From positions 1 to 64,000 of the forward strand of contig CAXXKK010000023.1 in assembly GCA_963676845.2 (NCBI GenBank): DNA of 64,000 nt, written 5' to 3'. Source of the stretch: G963662675 sp963676845. GTDB lineage: Bacteria; Bacteroidota; Bacteroidia; Bacteroidales; Prolixibacteraceae. Position numbers and translations under genes: made by a program. The notes under the pieces are model-generated. The model searched no databases. It was not told the DNA's origin and saw only the letters and a list, made by a program, of their open reading frames with translations. Shown piece after piece: positions 55,362 to 64,000 of the stretch. Each line of letters begins with the position of its first letter. The stretch's first letter is position 1.

Positions 55362-57344
55362 TTAGTTATAAAAATTAGGTAATGCTTCAGCCTGCTCTAA
55401 AAGTTCTTGAGCCGGGGAATTATTTGGATCTTTACGAAGTGACATTTCTAAATATTTAATCGTCACATCTTTATAATTCAATTGAAAAAATAAACTGGCA
55501 ATCTGGTTAATCAGATCAACATCGTCCGGATTCTCGGCAAGAGTCAATTTCAATGTATTTATCTGGTTAAGTTTTTCCTTCATTAAAGAATAAGCTTCAG
55601 AATTCCCCTTGTCATTCAATAATAAAAAGTCCAGGTAATAGGTCGCTGATTCTATTTTATCAATGTCCATATTCAGCGAAAATAAATCCCTTGCCTTATC
55701 TACTGCCGGATTCAAAAGAAAAGCCTTATGCAAATGAAATTCAGCTTTTTCAAGATTATTATTTTTTAAGCTCATCTGATATGATTCTGCATATGAACTT
55801 TCTTCGTATGGAAATGCCAGCATACTCGCTTCTGCAACTTTTAAGGCATTTGACCAATCTCCCCGGCTCTGGTAATAAGACGAAAGTTCTCCCATCGCAT
55901 CATACCAGTAACCGGCATCATAAACAACTCGATTTGCCAAATTTGCTTCAAGAGAGCTAAGGTTAGGCTCTGAAATATCTGTCCGGTTAAAAGGCCATTC
56001 TTTTAATAATAAATCCATCAGGTAAATCCCCTTTAATGAATCAACTGTTGTCAAAGGCATTTCCTCCAATAATTCTGGAAATGTCATTCTATCTCCAAAT
56101 GAACCGGGAATGATTTCCTCGTCCTTTAGAACCTGGTAAAAACTTTCAGAAATTAGCCCTTGCCCAAACAAATAAGGGTGAACATGATCCATAAGCATGT
56201 CATCGCCAAGAATCCCATATTCTGATCGGACTTCAAACATTTCCCGGGAATCTGCAACAAATATTCCTGGATAATGATCGGAAAGCTTTTGAATGATATC
56301 ATTCATTTCTTCCGGTGCACGGTATCTCAATAAGTCTAACTCTTTAGCTTTAACAAACTGATCTTTTGCCAAATTAAAATCACCATTACTATAATTTTCA
56401 GTAGCTAAATGATAATAATACTCTGCAGATAATTCATTACTTGAGGAATCACTAATAAATGGCTTTAATGATTTTTCATTACTTACCAAAGTGCTTATTA
56501 TTGTTGGAATATTTTCATTTGATAAGATTTGACATATTTCATCCATGTTTGAACGAAATTGCTCAATTCCCATATGATACTCATCTGAACCCCATGCAAT
56601 GTCTGTATTCTCAGCCATTTCAATCATCAAATTTTCACTAACAACAGAATCATCATCATTGGTATTTGCTTTCTGATTTATATTATTTATAAGTTGCACA
56701 ATGCGTAATTCTCTTAAATTCGTAAGTAAACGAACCAGACGAATATTATTCCCCAACTTCGATGTTGACCCAACACCAAGAGCTCCATAGTATTCGTTGT
56801 GCCCCAAATAAACCAAAACAACATCCGGAGCATAATCAATTAATTGCTTTGAAAAATCCAGCGCAGCATATGAATTGACAGCCGTTAGTGACAAATTAAT
56901 AATCTCAATTTCTTTATCCGGATATTCATTCATCAATCTATATTTAAGCCATCGTGAAAATGAACCATTTGATGTATATGGAAACCCCATTCCTGTTGAT
57001 GCTCCCAAAACAAATGCACGAAAAGTATCAGGTGTTTTTTCTTTTCGAAATATCTCTGCTAAACCTGTTGTTGCGTCTTCCGCATTCGTAAAATATTTTT
57101 TAGAGACATCCGGATTCATAATTAGAAAACGATTATCCAACTTATAATCGCTAAACAAATCCATGTTTACTCCATAACCAAAAACCCGAAGCATGACCTC
57201 GAACACAACCAGTAATATTATCGGCGAAAGAATAGATATCGAAAGAGAAATACCTTTACGGGTTGCATCACGCTTGGATGAACTAATATCATTTGTTACA
57301 ATAGTCTTCTTTTTCATGAATAAAGAAAGTTTCTTGATGAACAT
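55362..57344 (-). CDS. SGNH-hydrolase-like membrane protein with TPR tail
   Basis: A 660-residue protein. The ATG at 57344 or the M at residue 10 could start it. A transmembrane helix at about 32-52 is followed by an SGNH domain with S116 (VLGASTGMGFPY), an N-containing VYLGHNEYYG and DHVHPY (catalytic D/H). The C-terminal half is TPR-like (LAKDQFVKAKELDLL, LKVAEASMLAFPYEESSYAE). It probably takes acyl groups from the MBOAT partner and places them on an extracytoplasmic glycan, as AlgJ/X-type proteins do; the glycan is unknown. Confidence 0.8.
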   Translation of the reverse strand: MFIKKLSLFMKKKTIVTNDISSSKRDATRKGISLSISILSPIILLVVFEVMLRVFGYGVNMDLFSDYKLDNRFLIMNPDVSKKYFTNAEDATTGLAEIFRKEKTPDTFRAFVLGASTGMGFPYTSNGSFSRWLKYRLMNEYPDKEIEIINLSLTAVNSYAALDFSKQLIDYAPDVVLVYLGHNEYYGALGVGSTSKLGNNIRLVRLLTNLRELRIVQLINNINQKANTNDDDSVVSENLMIEMAENTDIAWGSDEYHMGIEQFRSNMDEICQILSNENIPTIISTLVSNEKSLKPFISDSSSNELSAEYYYHLATENYSNGDFNLAKDQFVKAKELDLLRYRAPEEMNDIIQKLSDHYPGIFVADSREMFEVRSEYGILGDDMLMDHVHPYLFGQGLISESFYQVLKDEEIIPGSFGDRMTFPELLEEMPLTTVDSLKGIYLMDLLLKEWPFNRTDISEPNLSSLEANLANRVVYDAGYWYDAMGELSSYYQSRGDWSNALKVAEASMLAFPYEESSYAESYQMSLKNNNLEKAEFHLHKAFLLNPAVDKARDLFSLNMDIDKIESATYYLDFLLLNDKGNSEAYSLMKEKLNQINTLKLTLAENPDDVDLINQIASLFFQLNYKDVTIKYLEMSLRKDPNNSPAQELLEQAEALPNFYN

Positions 57345-57953
57345 TCATCTTAGAGTATGCAGATGAAGCTCAATCTCCATCTTCTACATAACACTAAAAA
57401 CAAGTTATAACAACAACATTCACGAATCTAACTATCCTTAACGACTTGTATTCACAAGAATGTTCAATAACATTAATTATATGGCACTTAGGAAAGTAAA
57501 ATCAATTACGTAAAAGATAATTCCCTTTGGGAATAACCATTCCGAACAACACAATTTATTTCCTTTCGGAACATTCTCTCAACTTTTTAATTATTCATTC
57601 ATGAAGTAAGCGTATTAAATGATCAGCTGTAAAAATTAAATGTATTAACCGACCCATCTCCTTTACAATAAGTATAAACACGTATTAAAGTCTTGAATTC
57701 AAACAAAACCTGAGCTATCACTGTTACGTAAAATAAAAAGCAAACTATACAACAACCCATAAACCTATTCTGTATCTCCGGATAATTGAATAATTTTTAG
57801 GTATTTTGAAGTTCTGATCATAAATCTGATCCACTGAAATAGGCACAACAGACTATTTCTTTATTCACCATTCGAGCCCATACTCTACTTAACTAAAAGG
57901 CTATTAGCCCTTCGTTCTTAAAGTTATTTTCTAATCATAAAAACACATAAGTC
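57345..57953. other. 609-bp region without a gene
   Basis: Divergent promoters for the SGNH gene (minus) and the YtxH gene (plus) should lie here. A short stem ATTCCC/GGGAAT is seen near 57529; I see no RNA gene or repeat. Confidence 0.4.
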
Positions 57954-58223
57954 ATGAGTAAAACAGCAAACGTATTAGTTGGATTTTTAGTTGGAGCAGC
58001 TGCAGGAGTAGCAACCGGTGTTTTAGTGGCTCCGGACAAGGGAGCAAAAACCCGCAAAAAATTAAAAAAGAAAGCCGAAAAAATGACCGATGAAGTTACT
58101 ACAAATCTTAAAGAAAAAGTTGACTATCTGGAAGACAAGCTAAAAGACCTGAAAAAAGATGCAGAAGAAGCTATTCATAACGTGAAAGATGCAACAATAA
58201 AAAAAGAAGAAAAAGCAGCTTAA
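57954..58223 (+). CDS. YtxH-domain membrane protein
   Basis: An 89-residue protein: N-terminal glycine/alanine-rich helix (VLVGFLVGAAAGVATGVLVA, residues 8-27) followed by PDKGAKTRKKLKKKA and a coiled tail. This is the YtxH (YqjD-like) pattern, membrane-anchored stress-response proteins. It starts a three-gene operon with a holin-like and a small basic protein. Start ATG fits, following an A-rich leader. Confidence 0.85.
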   Translation: MSKTANVLVGFLVGAAAGVATGVLVAPDKGAKTRKKLKKKAEKMTDEVTTNLKEKVDYLEDKLKDLKKDAEEAIHNVKDATIKKEEKAA

Positions 58224-58250
58224 CCACTCAACTAAATTAAAAAAACCAAC

Positions 58251-58610
58251 ATGAAAGCAAACCTGTCAGACAATTTCGGTGAATTAAACAAATCCGTTCA
58301 GGATTATTTAAAAATCCGTACAGAGCTTGTTAAGTTGTCAGTACTGGAAAAAATGACCAAAATATCAGTATACTTAATTAGTACCCTGTCCGGAATTATA
58401 TTTGCAGCCCTGTTTTTTCTATTTTTTTCTGCTGCATTTGTCGTTTGGTACGGAACTCAATTCAACGATTTTTTGACAGGTTTACTAATTATTATTGGAA
58501 TACTGTTCCTTCTATTAATTGTTTTCCTAATCTTCAGGAAAAGTATGATTACCTCAACCATTATTGAGAACTTATCATCTATTCTTTTCGAGGATGAAGA
58601 TAAAAAATAA
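58251..58610 (+). CDS. Phage-holin-superfamily / YqjE-like membrane protein
   Basis: A 119-residue protein. N-terminal amphipathic helix (SVQDYLKIRTELVKLSVLEK), two transmembrane helices (about 42-66 and 75-98: ISTLSGIIFAALFFLFFSAA; LTGLLIIIGILFLLLIVFLI) and a charged tail (LFEDEDKK). It fits the DUF1469/YqjE holin-like family that accompanies YtxH/YqjD proteins. It starts 27 bases past the YtxH stop. Confidence 0.8.
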   Translation: MKANLSDNFGELNKSVQDYLKIRTELVKLSVLEKMTKISVYLISTLSGIIFAALFFLFFSAAFVVWYGTQFNDFLTGLLIIIGILFLLLIVFLIFRKSMITSTIIENLSSILFEDEDKK

Positions 58611-58620
58611 GAAGCCTACT

Positions 58621-58839
58621 ATGGGAAAGATAAGAACACTCAACGAAATACAACTTAAAAAGGAAAATCTGCGCTATAAATTAAATCACGCAGAAAAACG
58701 AATGCTGCATAACTCCGAATCACTGGTTGTTACTTTCGGACACAACATTATTTCTCCCGTACTTGAAAAAGGCCTAAAAACTGTTCTTGATTATTTCCTT
58801 AAAGGCCGAAAGAAGAAAAAAGAAACAGCAGAGGAATAA
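58621..58839 (+). CDS. Small basic protein, third gene of the YtxH/YqjE trio
   Basis: The open frame begins at 58564 within the preceding gene, but MGKIRTLNEIQLKKENLRYK at 58621 gives the natural start, 10 bases past the YqjE-like stop. 72 residues, helical and basic (NHAEKRMLHNSESLVVTFGH, KGLKTVLDYFLKGRKKKKE). No membrane helix is evident. It takes the place of E. coli YqjK in the yqjDE operon, though sequence similarity is not clear. Confidence 0.65.
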   Translation: MGKIRTLNEIQLKKENLRYKLNHAEKRMLHNSESLVVTFGHNIISPVLEKGLKTVLDYFLKGRKKKKETAEE

Positions 58840-58976
58840 TACGCTATATGCTGTTATCAATCGATGACTGTTCAAGTGTTCGAAATTCACATTGACAACT
58901 CATACCCCTCAACTCTTTTTTGCCCATCCCTTTTTCTTTGTTATTTTCAGGAAGTCTAAAATTGAAATCAAAATAC

Positions 58977-59936
58977 ATGGTTCTTCAAGTTATTCTTCTT
59001 GTTGTTGGATTTGCACTCTTAGTAAAAGGTGCAGATTGGTTTGTTGACGGAGCGTCTGCTTTAGGCCGAAAATTAAAGATATCGGACCTGGCAATTGGGT
59101 TAACAATTGTAGCTTTTGGAACCTCTGCACCTGAGCTGGTTGTAAATTCATTTGCATCATTTCAGGGGCATAATGATATGATTCTGGGAAATGTCATTGG
59201 TAGTAATCTTATCAACCTGCTAGTAATCCTGGGAATTTCAGGGACGATTACTCCTATGGTTGTACAGTCGAGCACAGCCTGGAAAGAGATCCCCATGTCA
59301 TTTATAGCCATTGTTATTTTCTTCCTGCTTGCTAATAATTTCATGCTTTCCGGGGAAAAAGTACTATCGCAATTAGATGGGCTTATTTTACTAATCTTCT
59401 TTGGTCTTTTCCTCTGGTATGTTTACCGTCAACTAAAAACAGATACAACCCAACTTCCGGTAGAAGTAAAAGAATTACCAAATTTTAAAATTGGCCTTTC
59501 ACTCATTCTTGGTCTCATTGGACTGGTTGGAGGAGGTAATCTTGTTGTGAATAATGCCAGTGCTATTGCCAGCTCACTGGGTGCCAGTGAAAAAATTATC
59601 GGACTCACCATCGTTGCCCTGGGAACATCTCTTCCTGAACTGGCAACTTCGGTTATCGCTGCCCTCAAAAAAAACAACGACATTGCAGTGGGAAACATCA
59701 TTGGCTCTAACATTTTCAACTTACTACTTATTCTTCCAGTCAGTGCATTAATTAAGCCAATAGCCTATTCTACCTCATTCAATATTGACGTTTATTTGCT
59801 GGCTGGTGGAACTCTTTTCCTTCTTTTAAGCATGTTTACCGGAGGTGTAAAAAAACTGGATCGCTGGGAAGCAACACTCCTGCTTATTTGTTACATTATT
59901 TATTCGGGACTTACGATTTGGCAGGAAGTCATGTAG
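58977..59936 (+). CDS. CaCA-family Na+/Ca2+ exchanger (YrbG-like)
   Basis: About 319 residues. ATG at 58977 (MVLQVILLVVGFALLVKGAD) is better than the TTG at 58920. Two alpha repeats give the diagnosis: GLTIVAFGTSAPELVVNSFA with GNVIGSNLINLLVI, and GLTIVALGTSLPELATSVIA with GNIIGSNIFNLLLI. Each contains the acidic ion ligand in the PEL motif. About ten membrane helices. It exchanges calcium for sodium or potassium at the inner membrane. Confidence 0.9.
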   Translation: MVLQVILLVVGFALLVKGADWFVDGASALGRKLKISDLAIGLTIVAFGTSAPELVVNSFASFQGHNDMILGNVIGSNLINLLVILGISGTITPMVVQSSTAWKEIPMSFIAIVIFFLLANNFMLSGEKVLSQLDGLILLIFFGLFLWYVYRQLKTDTTQLPVEVKELPNFKIGLSLILGLIGLVGGGNLVVNNASAIASSLGASEKIIGLTIVALGTSLPELATSVIAALKKNNDIAVGNIIGSNIFNLLLILPVSALIKPIAYSTSFNIDVYLLAGGTLFLLLSMFTGGVKKLDRWEATLLLICYIIYSGLTIWQEVM

Positions 59937-59986
59937 TCCGAATAACATAAGTTTCTGTTTTTCGTTTATATTGAAAAATAAAAAAA

Positions 59987-60766
59987 ATGAAAGCCATTTC
60001 AATTTTTATCATCTTTTTAAGTATTGTCGCTTGTCGGTCAACAAAGGAATCTTTTACATCAAACGAGGAAAAGCCAGCAATAGCTATTGGAGATAATAGC
60101 CAAAACACGTTGGATTGGAATGGCACATACAGTGGCACAATGCCCTGCGCCGATTGTGAAGGCATAAAAACCCTGATTACACTGAATTCTGATTTAACAT
60201 GCAAAGTTTCGCGCATATACATGGGTGAAAGCAACAATGTTTTTACGGATTCAGGTACATTCTCATGGGATGAAACAAAAAGCAAAATCACCCTTCAACT
60301 TGAAAATGATGATAAAAAACTAAACCAATATCTGGTTGGTGAAAATGTATTAATAAAACTTGATGTAAACGGGAAACTAATTGAAAGTAATTTATCTGAG
60401 ATGTACCAGCTTTCAAAAATTGAAAACAATTCTAATCTTACAAACAAGCACTGGACACTTTTTGAATTAAACGGAGAACTAATTGACACATCAAGAGATC
60501 CTCATTTAATTTTACATACCGAAGAAAACCGTGTTACCGGAAACGGTGGCTGTAACTCCTTTAGCGGTAATTACTGGTTAGAAGAAAATTCCAAAATTAT
60601 ATTCTCACAATTATTATCTACTAAAAAATATTGTTTGGATGTGGATTATGAAAACCGCTTTATGAATGTTCTTCAGGAAACAAACAATTATAGTCTGGAT
60701 GGAGATACACTCACTTTTTATAACAGAGAGCTGATACCTTTAGCTAAATTGGTTTATAATCCATAA
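59987..60766 (+). CDS. NlpE-like and META/HslJ-domain lipoprotein
   Basis: A 259-residue lipoprotein: MKAISIFIIFLSIVAC with C16. An NlpE N-terminal domain (GTYSGTMPCADCEGIKTLIT, with C54 and C57), then a META domain (KHWTLFELNGELI, VTGNGGCNSFSGNYWLE, SQLLSTKKYC). NlpE-type proteins sense envelope or copper stress; META domains occur in HslJ. Gene is 50 bases past the exchanger gene on the same strand. Confidence 0.85.
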   Translation: MKAISIFIIFLSIVACRSTKESFTSNEEKPAIAIGDNSQNTLDWNGTYSGTMPCADCEGIKTLITLNSDLTCKVSRIYMGESNNVFTDSGTFSWDETKSKITLQLENDDKKLNQYLVGENVLIKLDVNGKLIESNLSEMYQLSKIENNSNLTNKHWTLFELNGELIDTSRDPHLILHTEENRVTGNGGCNSFSGNYWLEENSKIIFSQLLSTKKYCLDVDYENRFMNVLQETNNYSLDGDTLTFYNRELIPLAKLVYNP

Positions 60767-60875
60767 ATAATTTTATTCCTCTGTTAAACAACATCTTCAC
60801 TATTCAATTAACCATATTGTATCTTCTCGCTATTTTCATATCTTCAACTAACTATTTAGTCGAAAATATAAACCT

Positions 60876-62063
60876 ATGAAAAAGAAAATTCATTATTCCA
60901 CCAACAAGTTCCATTATACAATCACCACATTAGGAATACTGGCTTTGATACTGGTATTTGCCGGATGTAACAAAAATATCCCAAATGAAGTTCTTACAAT
61001 TGATATAACAAAGGATTACCCGAAAAAGGAAATCGCATTTCAAGACATTGCAAATGTTAGTTACATTCCTCTTGAGAAAAACAATGAACATCCATTTCAT
61101 GGAAATATTTCGGATTTTAAGAATGATAAAATAATTGCATACAACTACAGTGGTGGTGATATTTTCATTTTCTCAAAAAATGGGAAAATTGAAAATATCA
61201 TAAATCATTTGGGAGATGGACCTGAAGAGTATAATGCGATAAACGGAATAATTTACGATGAAAGTGCCAATGAGTTATTCGTCAATAATAATCGAAAAAA
61301 TAAAATATTGGTATATGACCTTCAGGGAGAATTCAAAAGATCCCTTAATTATTTAGAAGATAGAAAGTATCAGTCGATATGCTTATTTGATGGTGAACTA
61401 ATTGTATGTGACGATTTAGAAAAAAATGAATCAAGTACATTTTTTACTATTTCAAAAACGGATGGAAGCATGCAAAAAGAAATTGGCCCTTATTTCTCCA
61501 ACAGAATTCCACCTACAACTTCTGAAGACTTAGGAAACAACACAATTCTAAGCATGATAATCAACTATAGAAAAACAGCATTTAGTTTTGATAATAACCT
61601 TATCCTAAATGATATTTCTTCCGATACAATTTTCCAATACACAAAAAAGAACTCCCTCCAACCACGAATAATACAAACCCCTTCAGTACAAAATTCAACA
61701 CCGGCAGAGATTCTTATAGCTGAATTTGAAACCAAACAAATTCTATTTATGAGAAGGATAGTAAAAGAATTTATTTATGACAAAAATGATTTAAGTGCAG
61801 GAATTTCGGGCCGTGGGAATAATCTCCTATACGACAAAACCAATAACGAAATATACGAACCTTATTTTTTCAATAACCAGATATTAACCGAACAAGAAAC
61901 AGGAATTGGTTCTGCTTTTAATGGTTTCTTCGTGAATAAATATGATGCTTTCAACTTAATCGATTACTACGAGAATAGAGAATTGGAAGCAGAACTAGCA
62001 GAAATTGCTTCCAAACTAGACATTAACGACAATCCGGTATTAATGGTTGTCGATTATAACTAG
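60876..62063 (+). CDS. 6-bladed beta-propeller lipoprotein
   Basis: A 395-residue protein with membrane/lipoprotein leader (TTLGILALILVFAGC, C31). N-terminal IDITKDYPKKEIAFQDIANV then SYIPLEKN, the hallmark of the Bacteroidota 6-bladed beta-propeller family. Repeats such as DIFIFSKNGKIENIINHLGD and KILVYDLQGEFKRSL support the propeller. Surface or periplasmic binding protein of unknown ligand. Confidence 0.8.
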   Translation: MKKKIHYSTNKFHYTITTLGILALILVFAGCNKNIPNEVLTIDITKDYPKKEIAFQDIANVSYIPLEKNNEHPFHGNISDFKNDKIIAYNYSGGDIFIFSKNGKIENIINHLGDGPEEYNAINGIIYDESANELFVNNNRKNKILVYDLQGEFKRSLNYLEDRKYQSICLFDGELIVCDDLEKNESSTFFTISKTDGSMQKEIGPYFSNRIPPTTSEDLGNNTILSMIINYRKTAFSFDNNLILNDISSDTIFQYTKKNSLQPRIIQTPSVQNSTPAEILIAEFETKQILFMRRIVKEFIYDKNDLSAGISGRGNNLLYDKTNNEIYEPYFFNNQILTEQETGIGSAFNGFFVNKYDAFNLIDYYENRELEAELAEIASKLDINDNPVLMVVDYN

Positions 62064-62173
62064 TTCAAATTGCAAAATCCAAGCTTAAGTAATAATTAAG
62101 CTTAGTTTATATTAACGCCTTAGCGAAAAACTTAGTCCCAATCATTGTAGTTTTGCAGCCTAATTACAATATC

Positions 62174-63073
62174 ATGTGGGTACTGCTGGCTCTTACTTCT
62201 GCCTTCTTTCTTGGTTTTTACGATGTATTAAAAAAACTATCGGTAAATAGCAATGCTGTTCTTCCGGTGTTGCTCATTTCAAGTATAGCTGCCTCAATTC
62301 TGGTAACTCCAGTCGTTGTTGGGTCGGTATACTTTCCATCGTTTTTTCAATCGATCAACCTATATGTTCCCTCAATTAGTCCGCAGGAACATTTCATGAT
62401 TTTTATTAAAGCCCTTATTGTTGTATCCAGCTGGATCTTTGCTTTCCATGCACTTAAACATTTACCCATAACCATTGTAGCTCCAGTAAGAGCAACCGGT
62501 CCCGTATGGACTTTGGTAGGTGCTATCCTCATATTTAATGAAAGCCTTAATGCAATACAATGGATTGGCGTAATCATCACGCTGTTTTTCTTCTATTTAT
62601 TATCGACTGCTGGAAAACTGGAAGGCATCAACTTTCGAAAAAATGTCTGGATATTCTGCATTATAGCTGCAACTTTACTGGGAGCAACAAGTGGCTTATA
62701 CGACAAATTTATCATCCGCAAGATTGACCGCTTAGCCGTGCAGGCCTGGTTTACTTTCTACCAGGTTTTGGTGATGCTTCCGGCAGTTGGCTTGTTTCGC
62801 TGGGCAAAAGCAAAATCAGAACGTCCTGCATTTGAATGGAGGTGGACAATTCCAGCCATTGGACTATTCCTACTGGTTGCCGATTTTGCCTATTTCTATG
62901 CTTTAAGCTACGAAGACTCGATGATCTCAATAATTTCTTCCCTCCGTCGTGGTGGAGTGCTTGTGGCTTTCGTAACCGGAGCATTATTATTCAAAGAAAA
63001 CAATATCAAAAGAAAAGGAATTTACCTGCTGGGAATTTTAACAGGAATTCTCATCATCAGCTTTGGCAGTTAA
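62174..63073 (+). CDS. EamA/DMT-family transporter
   Basis: 299 residues from ATG 62174 (MWVLLALTSAFFLGFYDVLK); a TTG at 62153 gives a longer frame that I reject. Ten helices in two EamA repeats (PVRATGPVWTLVGAILIFNE in the first half, SLRRGGVLVAFVTGALLFKE in the second). Exports or imports small metabolites; substrate unknown. Confidence 0.85.
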   Translation: MWVLLALTSAFFLGFYDVLKKLSVNSNAVLPVLLISSIAASILVTPVVVGSVYFPSFFQSINLYVPSISPQEHFMIFIKALIVVSSWIFAFHALKHLPITIVAPVRATGPVWTLVGAILIFNESLNAIQWIGVIITLFFFYLLSTAGKLEGINFRKNVWIFCIIAATLLGATSGLYDKFIIRKIDRLAVQAWFTFYQVLVMLPAVGLFRWAKAKSERPAFEWRWTIPAIGLFLLVADFAYFYALSYEDSMISIISSLRRGGVLVAFVTGALLFKENNIKRKGIYLLGILTGILIISFGS

Positions 63074-63143
63074 CTCCAATCATTTTTCGCCAAACCTTTC
63101 CAGTTTTTCCGATTAGCCCTTAACTTTACAAAAAAGAAAAAAG

Positions 63144-63653
63144 ATGGATCGGATTGAACTACTTCAAATGGACATAACCGAATTACAGGTTGATGCAATT
63201 GTTAATGCTGCCAATAAAACATTGTTGGGAGGCGGTGGAGTTGACGGAGTTATCCACAGAGTTGCAGGCCCCAAATTATTAGAGGAATGTCGAAAACTAA
63301 ATGGCTGCGAAACCGGTGAAGCAAAAATCACCTTGGGGTATGCCCTTCCCGCCCGTTACGTCATACACGCAGTCGGTCCGGTTTGGTATGGAGGGAAAAT
63401 TGGAGAAGATGAAAAATTAGCTGATGCTTATAGAAATAGTTTGCAGCTTGCTAAAAACTATAAATTAAAAACGATAGCTTTCCCAAACATTAGCACCGGA
63501 GTTTATAACTTTCCGAAACAAAGAGCTGCTGAAATTGCTTTAAAAACAGTCTCCAATTTTTTAAATGAAGATAACTTCATCGAATCTGTTATTTTCTGTG
63601 TTTTCGATAACGAGAACTACGAAATATATAATAGACTGCTTCAGGCAGATTAA
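63144..63653 (+). CDS. Macro-domain ADP-ribose-processing protein (YmdB-like)
   Basis: A 169-residue single macro domain: VDAIVNAANKTLLGGGGVDG, IHRVAGPKLLEECR, ARYVIHAVGPVW, and KTIAFPNISTGVYNFPKQRA. Length and motifs match O-acetyl-ADP-ribose deacetylases that act on ADP-ribosylated substrates. ATG at 63144. Confidence 0.9.
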   Translation: MDRIELLQMDITELQVDAIVNAANKTLLGGGGVDGVIHRVAGPKLLEECRKLNGCETGEAKITLGYALPARYVIHAVGPVWYGGKIGEDEKLADAYRNSLQLAKNYKLKTIAFPNISTGVYNFPKQRAAEIALKTVSNFLNEDNFIESVIFCVFDNENYEIYNRLLQAD

Positions 63654-63748
63654 AATTTTACTCTGGCATTAGAATTGTTTATTAATTCTATAATTTAAGC
63701 GATCAAACATTCTCAAAATAAGACACCAACAATCCGATCTCGGGAAGA

Positions 63749-64000
63749 ATGAAATTTTTTAAAATTGAAATACAAGTCACTTTTTTAACGCTGATTATTG
63801 CTGCAGTAGTAATCGGATCAGGTTATCTTGTATATCAAAGTTTATCTCAAATTGTCAATTCAATCCACCAGGAAGCACGTCCCGATTTCAAATTAATATT
63901 GATAAAAGATATTGCCTCTGAGCTTACAGAAGCAGAAAATACAATTCGTTTGTACAGCCTCACCAATGATGAATCGTTGACTGAAAATTACCGGGAATTG
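63749..64000 (+). CDS. Membrane sensor protein, start only
   Basis: ATG at 63749 opens a frame to the window end (84 residues): MKFFKIEIQVTFLTLIIAAV with a transmembrane helix (about 12-30), then SLSQIVNSIHQEARPDFKLI and ELTEAENTIRLYS. This looks like the N-terminus of a histidine kinase or chemoreceptor with a helical-bundle sensor. The rest is outside. Confidence 0.6.
   Translation, partial: MKFFKIEIQVTFLTLIIAAVVIGSGYLVYQSLSQIVNSIHQEARPDFKLILIKDIASELTEAENTIRLYSLTNDESLTENYREL

Noticed and set aside
48653..57344. Polysaccharide utilisation locus
   Set aside because: Only SusC/SusD are present; no glycoside hydrolase, lyase or linked sensor within reach, and the next genes are for O-acylation.
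58920..58976. Longer exchanger N-terminus from TTG 58920
   Set aside because: The added residues do not fit the family; ATG at 58977 starts directly at the first membrane helix.

Overview
The window reads as a chromosome segment of a Bacteroidota bacterium, most likely a marine or anaerobic Bacteroidia lineage such as Marinilabiliales or Prolixibacteraceae (lineage is inference). The support is a SusC/SusD pair, several proteins ending in a type IX secretion (T9SS) sorting domain, an RteC-like regulator, Bacteroidota-type tyrosine integrases, a 6-bladed beta-propeller lipoprotein and low GC. Two integrated elements occupy about 1-47.8 kb. Ordinary chromosome follows from about 47.8 to 64 kb.

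Element A (from before position 1 to about 33.45 kb). The left part (1-3.8 kb) has an AbiEi/DUF6088 antitoxin cut by the window edge, a hypothetical HTH protein, an N-acetylmuramoyl-alanine amidase, a small HTH protein and an RteC-like protein. The integrase IntA (32.06-33.27 kb) lies beside a tRNA-Lys 3' half at 33.45 kb. Between them is a 28-kb block bounded by direct copies of the integrase 3' end (3739-3803 and 32057-32121). The block carries four giant T9SS surface proteins (three related LRR/Ig proteins of about 2,100 residues, one split by a frameshift, and one 1,935-residue PKD-repeat protein). Divergent from them is a LytTR response regulator with a LytS-like kinase whose sensor resembles an FG-GAP propeller.

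Element B (33,478-47,783, 14.3 kb) is bounded by a 13-bp repeat of the tRNA-Lys 3' end. It has its own integrase, an excisionase-like protein and a rolling-circle-type replication protein. Its cargo is one tightly overlapped minus-strand operon: winged-helix protein, AbiEii-like nucleotidyltransferase, HsdS, ABC-type ATPase, HNH nuclease and HsdM, followed by a membrane protein and a 92-residue protein. There is no HsdR in the window. The ATPase/HNH pair resembles Septu (PtuA/PtuB) and is nested between the specificity and methylation subunits. A 1,605-bp IS3-family element has split the HNH gene. Removing it with one GG repeat restores a 298-codon frame. This operon is the best candidate for an undescribed defence system.

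The two elements form a tandem array at one tRNA-Lys target. Each integrase has its own tandem iterons just upstream. The probable native tRNA terminator is at 47.79-47.82 kb, and the intact tRNA is expected left of position 1.

The chromosomal part (47.8-64 kb) holds an orphan SusC/SusD pair, an MBOAT acyltransferase with an SGNH/TPR partner (probable polysaccharide O-acetylation), a YtxH/holin-like envelope-stress trio, a Na+/Ca2+ exchanger, an NlpE/META lipoprotein, a 6-bladed propeller lipoprotein, an EamA transporter, a macro-domain protein and the start of a membrane sensor protein.
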